DNA from: a virus
Reading direction: 5' to 3' (one strand)
Virus record (IMG/VR): IMGVR_UViG_3300030103_003780
Location: 1 to 21,025 of that record
Length of the DNA stretch: 21,025 nucleotides
In this document: piece by piece, positions 1 to 7,246 of the stretch
Numbering within the stretch: the first letter of the stretch is position 1
Layout: each line of letters starts with the position of its first letter
Made by a program: the position numbers and the translations under genes
The notes under the pieces: model-generated
What the model was told of the DNA's origin: nothing
Seen by the model: only the letters and a program-made list of their open reading frames with translations
Databases searched by the model: none

Positions 1-1
1 A

Positions 2-229
2 ACGCCTGCTCTTCTTGTTTTATTAATTGGTGGCTTTATTGCAATGCTTGGATTTGGTGCATTACCAAGTGATCAAGTATCAGTTGCGTCAGCGTTGTTA
101 ACTCTGGTTGCAACAGCCTTAATGCAAAATTTACGTTCTATCGTGTCCGAAGGTGCTGCTGATGCATCTGATGCCAATGGTAATGGTAATGGTCCTGATG
201 ATAAGAAACCTAAGGAACCTAAGAAATGA
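2..229 (+). CDS. Small membrane protein, C-terminal part (5' end outside window)
   Basis: The reading frame is open to the left edge, so the start is missing. An internal ATG lies at 44. The visible 75 residues begin with a hydrophobic stretch (ALLVLLIGGFIAMLGFGAL), then a second apolar helix around SALLTLVATALM, then a polar tail with an Asn-Gly repeat and a Lys/Pro-rich end. This looks like a small inner-membrane protein with a charged cytoplasmic tail. A holin-like role is one possibility, but nothing specific shows it. The stop overlaps the next start (ATGA at 226-229), so the two genes are probably translationally coupled. I do not recognise the family. Confidence 0.6.
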   Translation, partial: TPALLVLLIGGFIAMLGFGALPSDQVSVASALLTLVATALMQNLRSIVSEGAADASDANGNGNGPDDKKPKEPKK

Positions 230-1077
230 CCGACAAGTCTAAAGTTTTAGATAAAATTGCAAAGGAGTTGGACAAGGCTGTCGAACTCCATGCCAGTCAA
301 GCTAAAAGGCTTAGAGCATTATTGAATAAAAAAAATGAAGTTAACGAGGATTCTAAAAAATCTAACCCTAGAATCCCTAGAAAGGCTGGGCAACCTGCTA
401 ATTCTAAAAAACACTCTGATCTATACACAGATGAAAATCCTAAAGGAACTATCCATGGTTTAGGGTTTAAAGATACCGCTACCGCAAAGTCATCTGTTTC
501 TAAGATTCGTAACTCATCTAGATCTCACGCTCACAAAATTCAAGCAGCCGTTGCTATGGAACAGCGAGCAAGAGAAATGGGTAAGTCTTCAGAAGCTGCT
601 GTCTTTAGGAAGTTTATCGACAGCATGAAGAAGAAAACAAAAAACATTAATGAGGACCTGCGTAAGTGGGTTCAACAAAAATGGGTTGATATCGGCGCTC
701 CTAAAAAGGGTGGAGGTTTCAAGCCATGTGGTCGCTCAAAAGGCGAAAAACGTAAAGGTTATCCGAAATGTGTGCCTGCTGCAAAGGCTGCAAGTATGAG
801 TAAAGGTCAGAGACAATCTGCTGTTAAGCGTAAGAGAGCGGCAGGTAATCCAGGAGGTAAACCAACTATGGTATCCACTTTTAAGAAGAGAGCTAAAAAA
901 AGAGAAGCCCTTGAGAGGTTTGGTAAAATAATTGAAGGCAAGTTATGCCCCAAAGGTAAAGCAGCAGCGCAACGCAAGTTTGATGTATATCCATCAGCAT
1001 ATGCTAACATGTATGCATCCGCTGTTTGTAGCGGGAAAGTAAAGCCCGGTGGTAAAAAGAAAGGTAAGAAGAAATGA
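226..1077 (+). CDS. Multi-module lysine-rich phage protein (DUF5872-like module)
   Basis: A very basic 283-residue protein built from short modules. Residues ~74-132 (GTIHGLGF through EAAVFRKFID) resemble a helical module that I recall from T4-like marine phage proteins. Residues ~147-190 carry KWVDIGAPKKGGGFKPCGR and YPKCVPAAKAASM, the two-cysteine pattern (C168, C182) I associate with DUF5872. Residues ~240-272 carry LCPKGKAAAQRKFDVYPSAYAN and a final cysteine at 268, a third small module. The tail is poly-Lys/Gly. The function of these modules is unknown. High charge and position before the head genes suggest a virion or DNA-associated role, which is inference. ATGA overlaps join it to both neighbours. 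Family names are from memory and should be confirmed. Confidence 0.75.
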   Translation: MTDKSKVLDKIAKELDKAVELHASQAKRLRALLNKKNEVNEDSKKSNPRIPRKAGQPANSKKHSDLYTDENPKGTIHGLGFKDTATAKSSVSKIRNSSRSHAHKIQAAVAMEQRAREMGKSSEAAVFRKFIDSMKKKTKNINEDLRKWVQQKWVDIGAPKKGGGFKPCGRSKGEKRKGYPKCVPAAKAASMSKGQRQSAVKRKRAAGNPGGKPTMVSTFKKRAKKREALERFGKIIEGKLCPKGKAAAQRKFDVYPSAYANMYASAVCSGKVKPGGKKKGKKK

Positions 1078-1418
1078 GTGAAAGGGCAGCGCAGGGTGGA
1101 GACTATTCCGCACAGTTTTCAGGCTACGGAGCAGGTGACAATCGAACTCCCAGTCGCCGTCGTCGAACTCCGGCGCGACGCAGACCTGTATCTAATAGAG
1201 ACAGGGCGTCAGCAGCAGCAGCCATGATGAAGGATACCGCTAAGGCTAAAGGTAAAAGAGGGTTTGCGAAGTATCTAAAAGATATGATCCGCGCTAAACT
1301 TCCTAAACCCGTTCAGTCACAAGACAAAGATACCACATCTGATTCTATTCAAATCTTTGGTAATGTAATTAGGGAGGCTGTTGGTAAGTTTGTATCTAAA
1401 AAAGCTAGGAAACTTTAA
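1074..1418 (+). CDS. Small basic protein of unknown function
   Basis: A 114-residue protein with an Arg-rich N-terminal segment (SRRRRTPARRRP at residues ~27-38), an Ala-rich helix (ASAAAAMMKDTAKAKG), and a C-terminal amphipathic part ending KKARKL. Its ATG overlaps the stop of the preceding gene (ATGA at 1074-1077), so it is coupled to it. It lies directly before the prohead core gene. In T4 this neighbourhood holds small core proteins gp67 and gp68, so a minor core or internal protein is conceivable. No sequence similarity is visible to me and I make no functional call. No terminator is visible after it; 1419-1477 is AT-rich and holds the next promoter. Confidence 0.65.
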   Translation: MSERAAQGGDYSAQFSGYGAGDNRTPSRRRRTPARRRPVSNRDRASAAAAMMKDTAKAKGKRGFAKYLKDMIRAKLPKPVQSQDKDTTSDSIQIFGNVIREAVGKFVSKKARKL

Positions 1419-1452
1419 GATAAAAATAATTAGTATTAAATTATTACAATCA

Positions 1453-1460
1453 GCTAAATA
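1453..1460 (+). promoter_or_regulatory. Late-promoter-like TAAATA box before the prohead core gene
   Basis: GCTAAATA lies 17 bases before the ATG at 1478, followed by an AGAGG Shine-Dalgarno at 1468-1472. It resembles the T4 late consensus TATAAATA and recurs before other structural units (3923, 6439, 6992, 9963, and 19733 on the minus strand). Promoter activity is inferred. Confidence 0.5.
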
Positions 1461-1477
1461 CCTATATAGAGGTTATT

Positions 1478-2131
1478 ATGTCGCATAACAAAGAAATTTT
1501 AGACTCGGTTGCTGAGTATCTTCCTGAGGGGCTTGATGAAAGCACCCTTGAGAAGGTTTCTGAGCTTGTCGCTGTCATCATTGAACAGCGCGTCGAGGAG
1601 CAAGTTGGTGACCTGTCCACGAAGGTCCAATCTTTTATTCGTGGTAACATCGAAAAGTTAAAAGAGCAAGCCCTTAAAGAGCTTGAGCTTGAGAACGAAA
1701 CATTCCGTAACGCTCAAATGTTTGAGACCGTTCGTTCGATGTTTGCATTAGAGAACACCAACCAGGACGAAGTCAATGGCATGGAAGTTCTTGCATCCCT
1801 TGGCGAGCAGCAGGAAGAAAAGAATCAAGCTCTGTTGCGTCAGGTTGACAAACTTCTCAAAGAAAACGTCAACCTTAAGCGTCAATCCAAGGTTGCTAAC
1901 GATAAAAATCAAAAATTAGAAGAAGCATTGCAAACCGTTCAAAGTGAAATGGAAAGTCTGCAAGAATCTTCTGAGGCAGAGAGGCAACTCTCTGATTCGG
2001 CACTTGTCATCAGTGAGGATAACTTCAATGTGAAGGAAGCTGATGAACAGTTAAATGAAAACCACGCTGTCCACGGTAATGAGTGGATCCATCAAGGCGT
2101 GTTAGAAAAACTCAACAGTTTAAGAGGTTAA
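1478..2131 (+). CDS. 22: Prohead core scaffolding protein, gp22-like
   Basis: A 217-residue, highly charged, almost entirely helical protein rich in Glu, Lys and Gln, with long predicted coiled coils (residues ~75-170). It lies immediately before the major capsid gene, the position of T4 gene 22. In T4 the core scaffold directs prohead assembly and is degraded by the gp21 protease. Several L-x-E sites of the kind gp21 cuts are present (LDE, LKE, LEE). Segments such as NAQMFETVRSMFALE resemble gp22 of marine T4-like phages. A Shine-Dalgarno AGAGG precedes the ATG. The next gene begins 4 bases after the stop, so co-translation with the capsid gene is likely. The protease gene itself is not in the window. 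Confidence 0.8.
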   Translation: MSHNKEILDSVAEYLPEGLDESTLEKVSELVAVIIEQRVEEQVGDLSTKVQSFIRGNIEKLKEQALKELELENETFRNAQMFETVRSMFALENTNQDEVNGMEVLASLGEQQEEKNQALLRQVDKLLKENVNLKRQSKVANDKNQKLEEALQTVQSEMESLQESSEAERQLSDSALVISEDNFNVKEADEQLNENHAVHGNEWIHQGVLEKLNSLRG

Positions 2132-2135
2132 TCAC

Positions 2136-3854
2136 ATGACCGCTATTGATAGAAACGAATTACTGAAGCGTTGGGAGCCACTCCTTGAAGGTATCGGGGA
2201 TGATCACATCGCGTACCAGACTGCTCGTCTCTTTGAAAACCAAGCCAAAGAATTTACGAAGCAGACTCTGAACGAAGAATTAAGCGACACAGCTACGACC
2301 ACGGGTAAGATCGGCACTTTCCAGAAGTTCGCCTTCCCGATGATTCGTCGCACTTACCCGGAGCTTATGTTTAACAAGATTGGTGCCACCCAGGCGATGG
2401 ACGGCCCGGTCTCGCAGATCTTCTACATGGGCAACTCGCGTGCTCACGAAGGTAACGAGCAAACGATGTACTCGAAGTTCAACATCACGCCCCGCAACCT
2501 CATTGCTGGTCGCATTGGCTCTGTGTCGGGTCTTACTAAGGGTCCGGGTACTGGCACTACTACGTTCAATGGTGATGCTCCTGACGGCGTGCAAATCACT
2601 GGCAACCCTGGTGAAATTGGAACCTCCGGCTTCGTTCCGGGCCACGGCGCTGGCGACACTGGCGTGTTAGATCTGTCCAACGTTCTTAACGCCACCAACG
2701 GCTCGCCCTCGACCACGATGGGTGGTCAGCTTGCATCGTTCCCGTCTGCGACCACGATCCTGGGTTACTCGGTTTCTTCTGCTGAAAGACTTAAGGGCAC
2801 TGAAATCCCTGAGGTCAACCTTCACATTCAGAAGCAAACTGTGCAAGCGCGTGAGCGTAAGATGAGAGCACTGTGGACTCTTGAGGCTGCTCAAGACCTG
2901 AAGGCTTATCACAACCTGGACATGGAAGCTGAACTCACGGATCTCCTGTCGAAGGAAATGAACCTTGAAATCGACCGTGAACTGATCGAAGACATCCGCA
3001 TGATTGCTTACGGCCCCGCTGCTGTTGGCGCTGATGATTTCGGTGGTTGGTACCTTGGCTCGCTGTATCAAGGCAATGCTGACGCATTCCCTGGCATTGG
3101 CGGTACTAGCACTGGTGCTACCCCTGGTGGAACGTTTGTTGCTGGTTCGTATGAGTATGATTTCGGCACTCAAATTGCGGATGAAGAAGGTGAAGTGTCT
3201 GATGCGACTGCGGCAATCAACCGCAAGTACTCCAACATCTACGTGATGGACCTCAACCGATTCGTGCAAACCTCGCAAAGCTTTGCGCCTCAGACGCTTG
3301 GACACGTTTACTCCAACGTCCTGGCTCTGATCAACTTCGCGAGCACGGATATCTACCGCACGACACTTCGTGGTGCCGGTAACGTTCTGATCACCTCTCC
3401 GGTCGTGGCGTCGATGCTTGAGTCGGCGGCGAAGCTTGAGGGCGGTCTCCCGGCTGGCGATGCTCCGACTGCGGGTGCTGCTGGTAACCAAATCACATAC
3501 GCTGGCAAGTTCGCTGGTAAGTATGATCTGGTGGTTGACCCGATGTTCCCTGAGGACGAAATCATTGTTGGCTACAAGGGTGCTAACGCGATGGACGCTG
3601 GCTTCTTCTACTGCCCGTACATCCCGCTGCAACAGCTTGACACGGTGACGGATCCTGAGACCTTCCAGCCGAGAAAGGGTATCCTGACTCGCTACGGTAA
3701 GGTTGCGGTTCAACCTGCTTCGAGATTCTACCGAGTCATTCGACTGATCGGTGTTGGTCAGCAATTCCTGACGCCTGAGATCTTCAGCCAGACTGGAGCC
3801 AACGGCACGGCGATGAGTCGTCAGAACTACGCTGTCGGTGGTGACTTAGCCTAA
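2136..3854 (+). CDS. 23: Major capsid protein precursor, gp23-like
   Basis: A 572-residue protein, slightly longer than T4 gp23 (521). The N-terminus (LLKRWEPLL, then TARLFENQAKEF) and the following block (KFAFPMIRRTYPELMFNKIGATQAMDGPV) match the gp23 layout, as does the C-terminal segment (YGKVAVQPASRFYRVI). It should form the hexamers of the head shell. T4 gp23 loses about 65 residues to the prohead protease; here LNE at residues 45-47 and LLE at 16-18 fit the L/I-x-E rule, with 47 the better candidate. Codon use is clearly different from its neighbours: C- and G-ending codons dominate (AAC, CGT/CGC, AAG, CTG), as expected for the most highly expressed protein. No gp24-like vertex gene follows; a terminator does. 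Confidence 0.95.
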   Translation: MTAIDRNELLKRWEPLLEGIGDDHIAYQTARLFENQAKEFTKQTLNEELSDTATTTGKIGTFQKFAFPMIRRTYPELMFNKIGATQAMDGPVSQIFYMGNSRAHEGNEQTMYSKFNITPRNLIAGRIGSVSGLTKGPGTGTTTFNGDAPDGVQITGNPGEIGTSGFVPGHGAGDTGVLDLSNVLNATNGSPSTTMGGQLASFPSATTILGYSVSSAERLKGTEIPEVNLHIQKQTVQARERKMRALWTLEAAQDLKAYHNLDMEAELTDLLSKEMNLEIDRELIEDIRMIAYGPAAVGADDFGGWYLGSLYQGNADAFPGIGGTSTGATPGGTFVAGSYEYDFGTQIADEEGEVSDATAAINRKYSNIYVMDLNRFVQTSQSFAPQTLGHVYSNVLALINFASTDIYRTTLRGAGNVLITSPVVASMLESAAKLEGGLPAGDAPTAGAAGNQITYAGKFAGKYDLVVDPMFPEDEIIVGYKGANAMDAGFFYCPYIPLQQLDTVTDPETFQPRKGILTRYGKVAVQPASRFYRVIRLIGVGQQFLTPEIFSQTGANGTAMSRQNYAVGGDLA

Positions 3855-3884
3855 GGGTTAACACTTAATTAACAACGGAAGAAA

Positions 3885-3913
3885 GGGCTCAGTTTTAAAC
3901 TGAGTCCTTTTTT
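3885..3913 (+). terminator. Intrinsic terminator after the major capsid gene
   Basis: GGGCTCAGTTT and AAACTGAGTCC form an 11-bp inverted repeat (one G-T pair) around a short AT loop, followed directly by six T residues. This is a textbook Rho-independent terminator, 30 bases past the gp23-like stop, and the strongest one in the window. Confidence 0.9.
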
Positions 3914-3922
3914 CATTTCTAG

Positions 3923-3930
3923 GGTAAATA
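3923..3930 (+). promoter_or_regulatory. TAAATA box before the neck gene
   Basis: GGTAAATA lies 8 bases before the ATG at 3939, between the gp23 terminator and the gp13-like gene. There is no good Shine-Dalgarno here (AGGG at 3921 is 14 bases away). A start about 6 bases past the box would leave an almost leaderless message. Confidence 0.45.
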
Positions 3931-3938
3931 ATAATGTT

Positions 3939-4811
3939 ATGCCTGAGTATGGAGACAATGTAGTAGTTCCGGTTGTAAGATCCTACGGATCTTCCTATGG
4001 AACATACGGAGGTAATCGCCTTAAAGATTACAAAAGTCCTAAAGACACTGATTTAAATAATAAAGACGCAAAGGACGTAAATGAATTTAAAACGTTTAAT
4101 AGGACGATAAAAGATTATGTTTTAGCAAAACTAGGACACCCAGTAATTGATGTCGAACTTGATGATTTTCAAATTCAAATATGCGTAGACGAAGCTATAT
4201 CTAAATTAGAATATCACGCTCCTGATTGGATGACACAATATGCTGTCTTCAAAACAGAGGCAGGTAAAAATGTTTATGAGCTTCCTCAAGAGATAGCAGA
4301 TAACTTAAACGACTGCTGGTATCGAAGAGACTTTTTTAAGTTTGGTGCAAACCCTGGATCTCTTGAGTTTGATTTTGCGATCATGTTTTTCACAAACACT
4401 GGTCTGTTTAATAACTACAATGTCAGTCAATACTTGCTTATGCAGCAATACCTAAAACAAGTTAAAAATGTTTTAGGTCAGATGTCAACTTGGCAACTTA
4501 TTAACAATAAGTTTCTTCATATTTTCCCTGTGCCTGAAAATAATGATGAAGATGTAATAGTAGAGTTTAGAGCTTTTGATCCCAACACCTTACACCATGC
4601 TTACAAAAGCTGGCTTCAAAGATACACTCTGGCTCTTGCGAAAGAAATTCTAGGCGGCATTAGAGGTAAGTATGCAACTCTTCCTGGCCCTGGTGGTGGG
4701 GCTAGACTAAACGGGGCTGAACTCACGGGTCAAGCTCAACAAGAAAAGCAAGCTCTGATGGAGGAGCTTATGACTGAAATTGAGGGTCCACCTCTGTTTG
4801 ATATCATCTAA
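3939..4811 (+). CDS. 13: Neck protein, gp13-like
   Basis: A 290-residue protein close in size to T4 gp13 (309). Residues ~45-85 (RTIKDYVLAKLGHPVIDVELDDFQIQICVDEAISKLEYH) have the opening pattern of gp13-type neck proteins in marine T4-like phages. The end (AKEILGGIRGKYATLPGPGGG, then QQEKQALMEELM) matches their C-terminus. gp13 helps close the filled head and joins it to the tail. The first ~40 residues are Gly/Tyr/Lys-rich and look like a variable extension. The next gene starts at the stop (TAATG, 4809-4813). A weaker ATG at 3934 opens only a very short frame and is rejected. The gp13-14-15 order agrees with T4, which supports this and the two following calls. Confidence 0.8.
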   Translation: MPEYGDNVVVPVVRSYGSSYGTYGGNRLKDYKSPKDTDLNNKDAKDVNEFKTFNRTIKDYVLAKLGHPVIDVELDDFQIQICVDEAISKLEYHAPDWMTQYAVFKTEAGKNVYELPQEIADNLNDCWYRRDFFKFGANPGSLEFDFAIMFFTNTGLFNNYNVSQYLLMQQYLKQVKNVLGQMSTWQLINNKFLHIFPVPENNDEDVIVEFRAFDPNTLHHAYKSWLQRYTLALAKEILGGIRGKYATLPGPGGGARLNGAELTGQAQQEKQALMEELMTEIEGPPLFDII

Positions 4812-5353
4812 TGAGATATAAGGTAAAGACACCTCCGACAAATCAACCTGATGATCGAAGCTCCAGCTTATCATTATTCAAAAAGAAAAATGATAAGAAT
4901 CTTTTCAACATGGTTGATGCTGAGAACATTAAGATCTCAGGATCTCGTATTAGAGTTTACAAATATGTCGAATCAAACGATATAGATGATATTTATCAAG
5001 AATCTCGTCAGAAGACAATATCTCCTGAGCCTGTACTGGTATGGGGTCACTTTGATCCAAGACCGTTAGAGGAGAACCTGTCTCAGTTTGGTGTTGAGAT
5101 TCAGTATGATCAGGTTTTTAATTTTAATAAATCCTATGTAGAAGGAAGGCTAGGTCGATCACTAACCATTGGTGATGTGTTGGAGCCCGAGTTTCAAGAC
5201 GTTAAGTTTGAAGTCTACGAAGTTCAGGAAGATAGCTTTGAGGCATACGGAGTTTATCACCTATTAGTGCATGCTAAACTTCTTCGAGATACTCAGGACA
5301 TTCACAACGAGTACACTTTTGATCGCCCAGATCAAATAGGAGGTAGAATCTAA
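4811..5353 (+). CDS. 14: Probable neck protein, gp14-like
   Basis: A 180-residue protein, shorter than T4 gp14 (256). The part from residue ~75 on (VLVWGHFDPRPLEENLSQFGVEI, then GRSLTIGDVLEPEFQDVKFEVYEV and a closing YHLLVHAKLLRDTQD) has the shape of the gp14 family: 'F...FGVEI', a 'GD...P' turn and a strand-rich end. The polar N-terminal ~35 residues look disordered. Assignment rests equally on position between the gp13-like and gp15-like genes, joined to both by TAATG overlaps. If correct it binds gp13 at the head-tail junction. It could instead be an unrelated head completion protein. Confidence 0.55.
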   Translation: MRYKVKTPPTNQPDDRSSSLSLFKKKNDKNLFNMVDAENIKISGSRIRVYKYVESNDIDDIYQESRQKTISPEPVLVWGHFDPRPLEENLSQFGVEIQYDQVFNFNKSYVEGRLGRSLTIGDVLEPEFQDVKFEVYEVQEDSFEAYGVYHLLVHAKLLRDTQDIHNEYTFDRPDQIGGRI

Positions 5354-6006
5354 TGTCACGCATTGATGAACTTGCTGTTAGAAATCAAATCGTAAATCTA
5401 ACAGAGCCAAAACTTTTACCTGTGATTGATAACGTTTACAAAGAAAGCTTACGCTCCATGCTGCATGCTTTTGGTAATATGTTTTACATCGATGGTAATG
5501 GTGATAGGATCAAAGTTAACTGCTCATATGGAAACCCCGAGAGAATTGCAGGTAAACTCAAAGCTGACAATACCTTAATTCTACCAATGCTTACCATAGT
5601 TGAGTCTCAGTCAACTCCCGACAGATCAAGAGGCCGCTATCAAAACATTATAAATGAGTCCGTTTGGGATGAGAAAAAACGAAGAGCGCAACGTGTTTTA
5701 AGCTTACCCCCTAGGCCAGTTAACATAACTTATGAAGTTAACATTTGGTGTAAGTATAAGGCTGACATGGATATTCTAAGATCTAATATCTACTCTATGT
5801 TTAGTCCTGATTTACAACTAACTACGAAGTACTCAGATCATAGTAAAGCTTTTATTGAAAGTGAAAGAGATATAGGTAACGCATCTGTAGAAGATCGTGC
5901 TGATAGAATTCTACAAAAATCTATTTCTATAAGTTTAGAAACTTATATTCCGAGTCCAAGATTTCTATTCACTAACACTGGGGAAATAAAGGAGTTCAAT
6001 GTCTAA
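5353..6006 (+). CDS. 15: Tail completion / sheath stabiliser, gp15-like
   Basis: A 217-residue protein; T4 gp15 has 272. Residues ~34-80 (LRSMLHAFGNMFYIDG, IKVNCSYGNPERIAGKL, LILPMLTIVE) follow the gp15 pattern of a 'fg.lF..I' helix, an 'IkVp.sYg....' strand and a '.lP.l.i' strand. The middle (RPVNITYEVNIWCKYKADMDILRSNIYSMFSP) and late part (SISISLETYIPSP) also fit. gp15 caps the tail tube and sheath and connects them to the neck. It starts on a TAATG overlap and ends on another. Gene order 13-14-15 as in T4 strengthens the call. What differs from T4 is what follows: no gp16/gp17 terminase genes. Confidence 0.7.
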   Translation: MSRIDELAVRNQIVNLTEPKLLPVIDNVYKESLRSMLHAFGNMFYIDGNGDRIKVNCSYGNPERIAGKLKADNTLILPMLTIVESQSTPDRSRGRYQNIINESVWDEKKRRAQRVLSLPPRPVNITYEVNIWCKYKADMDILRSNIYSMFSPDLQLTTKYSDHSKAFIESERDIGNASVEDRADRILQKSISISLETYIPSPRFLFTNTGEIKEFNV

Positions 6007-6407
6007 TGCCTATTACTTTCAATGTTACAATAATAGAAGAAGGTCGCCCTGATATAACCAGAAATTTAACTAGAGGTGTGGATGCCACAAGCGATGCGGC
6101 AAGAAACGCTGCTGCAAGAGCAGCCTTAATTGCTCAAAGCACACAAGATAAAGATCTAGAGGACGCACCGCCTTCGGTTAATACTAACTTGTCTGTCTCA
6201 CCTATAGTCACAATATTGTCTAATCAATACATCGCCACTATTAATCCTGGTTTAGACGGTGAAATTCCTGGTAACGATGTTGGACTAGATAGGGGAATGA
6301 CAGCAGGGCTAGTGAATTTAACTCTTTCAAGAATCGCAACACAGGATGTGGGTATTAATTTAGGATTGCCATCTAACATGTCAACCTCATCTGATTTTGA
6401 TGCCTAA
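6006..6407 (+). CDS. Unknown small protein in the neck operon
   Basis: A 133-residue protein I do not recognise. It starts on the TAATG of the gp15-like gene, so it should be co-translated with it. The first ~10 residues form a likely strand (ITFNVTIIEEGRP), followed by an Ala-rich helix (SDAARNAAARAALIAQ), then a Ser/Thr/Asn/Gly-rich part with short strands. No cysteine, no membrane segment. Composition resembles a small virion protein, and position between tail-completion and sheath genes favours a structural role. No known function can be given. Confidence 0.65.
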   Translation: MPITFNVTIIEEGRPDITRNLTRGVDATSDAARNAAARAALIAQSTQDKDLEDAPPSVNTNLSVSPIVTILSNQYIATINPGLDGEIPGNDVGLDRGMTAGLVNLTLSRIATQDVGINLGLPSNMSTSSDFDA

Positions 6408-6438
6408 TGTTTTAAGGTTAGTTTTGAACATAAGTAAA

Positions 6439-6446
6439 GCTAAATA
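6439..6446 (+). promoter_or_regulatory. TAAATA box
   Basis: GCTAAATA, followed by a GGAG Shine-Dalgarno at 6452-6455 and ATG at 6465. Same arrangement as at 1453 and 6992. Probable gp55-type late promoter. Confidence 0.5.
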
Positions 6447-6464
6447 TTATTGGAGTTTTATATA

Positions 6465-6965
6465 ATGGTTTGGACAAATTTAGGTAAACAAAGAATGTTT
6501 GAAGAATTCTTCTGCTCGGGTGCAGTGGATGCTACTTTTAGAGTTGTTCTGTTAGATAACACCGCAACCAGCCAACTCAATGCTGACACTAGCTCTACCG
6601 CTCAGAGCGCCCTAAGTGGCGCTGTAGTTTCTTCTTTACCAGAAGGTGGTCTTGGAGGAACATCAGGTCTTGTGGTAACAAGGGATGGCACAGCAGATCA
6701 AGCTAATTTTGATGTTTCAAGTGCTTCTCAGCTAGGTGCAAGTGCAACTAGAGCCGTTTTGCAAACTTCTAATAATGCTTTTCAATTTTCAGGCTCATTT
6801 AGTAATGCTAGGTATGTTGCATTAGTTGAGTCGGGTGCCGTAGGATCAGCGTTTACATACGCTTTAGATAACGAAATTTATGCTTGGTGGGACATAGGAA
6901 CTGATACTAGTATAGCAGCAGGGAACACACTAACCATTACTAACTTATCGCTACAAGGTCAGTAA
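6465..6965 (+). CDS. Unknown probable virion protein
   Basis: A 166-residue protein starting at ATG 6465, 9 bases after GGAG. A TTG five codons upstream was rejected because the Shine-Dalgarno sits between it and the ATG. It begins MVWTNLGKQRMFEEFF, then becomes a Ser/Thr/Ala/Gly-rich sequence with alternating strands, typical of beta-rich tail, decoration or fibre-type proteins. An aromatic cluster (YAWWDIG, residues ~138-144) precedes the closing strand. It has its own TAAATA box and Shine-Dalgarno, suggesting strong late expression. I do not recognise the family; a decoration or tail-associated protein is only a guess from composition and place. Confidence 0.65.
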   Translation: MVWTNLGKQRMFEEFFCSGAVDATFRVVLLDNTATSQLNADTSSTAQSALSGAVVSSLPEGGLGGTSGLVVTRDGTADQANFDVSSASQLGASATRAVLQTSNNAFQFSGSFSNARYVALVESGAVGSAFTYALDNEIYAWWDIGTDTSIAAGNTLTITNLSLQGQ

Positions 6966-6991
6966 ATTAATTAACTTTTCACTGCAAGAGT

Positions 6992-6999
6992 AGTAAATA
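6992..6999 (+). promoter_or_regulatory. TAAATA box before the sheath-tube unit
   Basis: AGTAAATA, then AGGAG at 7004-7008, then ATG at 7016. It would drive the small 7016 gene, the tail sheath and the tail tube. Promoter activity is inferred from the repeated motif. Confidence 0.5.
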
Positions 7000-7015
7000 T
7001 AGTAGGAGCTTTTAT

Positions 7016-7246
7016 ATGAAAATTGTTAAGAACATTAGCCTGCAAGGACTACAGATACCCTTCAACACCGGTAATGAAGTTAAGTATATTTTCTTAACAC
7101 CTAAGAAACATGTTACTGTCCCCAATAGCTGGCATAGCCAAGTGGCTGAGAATTTGGTTCATCGTCGCATGGTTAAATTGACTGTAACACCAGATCCTGC
7201 TCCCGTTGTTAATTCAACAAAAGGAACCAAACGAGGTAATAAATAA
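7016..7246 (+). CDS. Small unknown protein coupled to the tail sheath
   Basis: A 76-residue protein with a good AGGAG Shine-Dalgarno. The N-terminal half is strand-rich (NISLQGLQIPF, EVKYIFLTPKKHVTVP), followed by a short helix (SWHSQVAENLVHRRMVKL) and a basic, polar tail. The stop overlaps the sheath start (TAATG, 7244-7248), so sheath translation probably depends on it. It may be a tail accessory or assembly protein, or mainly a translational leader. No family recognised. Confidence 0.65.
   Translation: MKIVKNISLQGLQIPFNTGNEVKYIFLTPKKHVTVPNSWHSQVAENLVHRRMVKLTVTPDPAPVVNSTKGTKRGNK

Noticed and set aside
1419-1477. Terminator before the prohead core gene
   Set aside because: The stretch is AT-rich but contains no convincing stem followed by T residues.
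2667-3764. 365-residue open frame antisense to the capsid gene
   Set aside because: It is the mirror of the strong codon bias of the gp23-like gene. It has no Shine-Dalgarno, no family features and overlaps a certain gene entirely.
6450-6464. TTG start five codons upstream for the 6465 gene
   Set aside because: The GGAG Shine-Dalgarno lies between it and the ATG and would fall inside the coding region.
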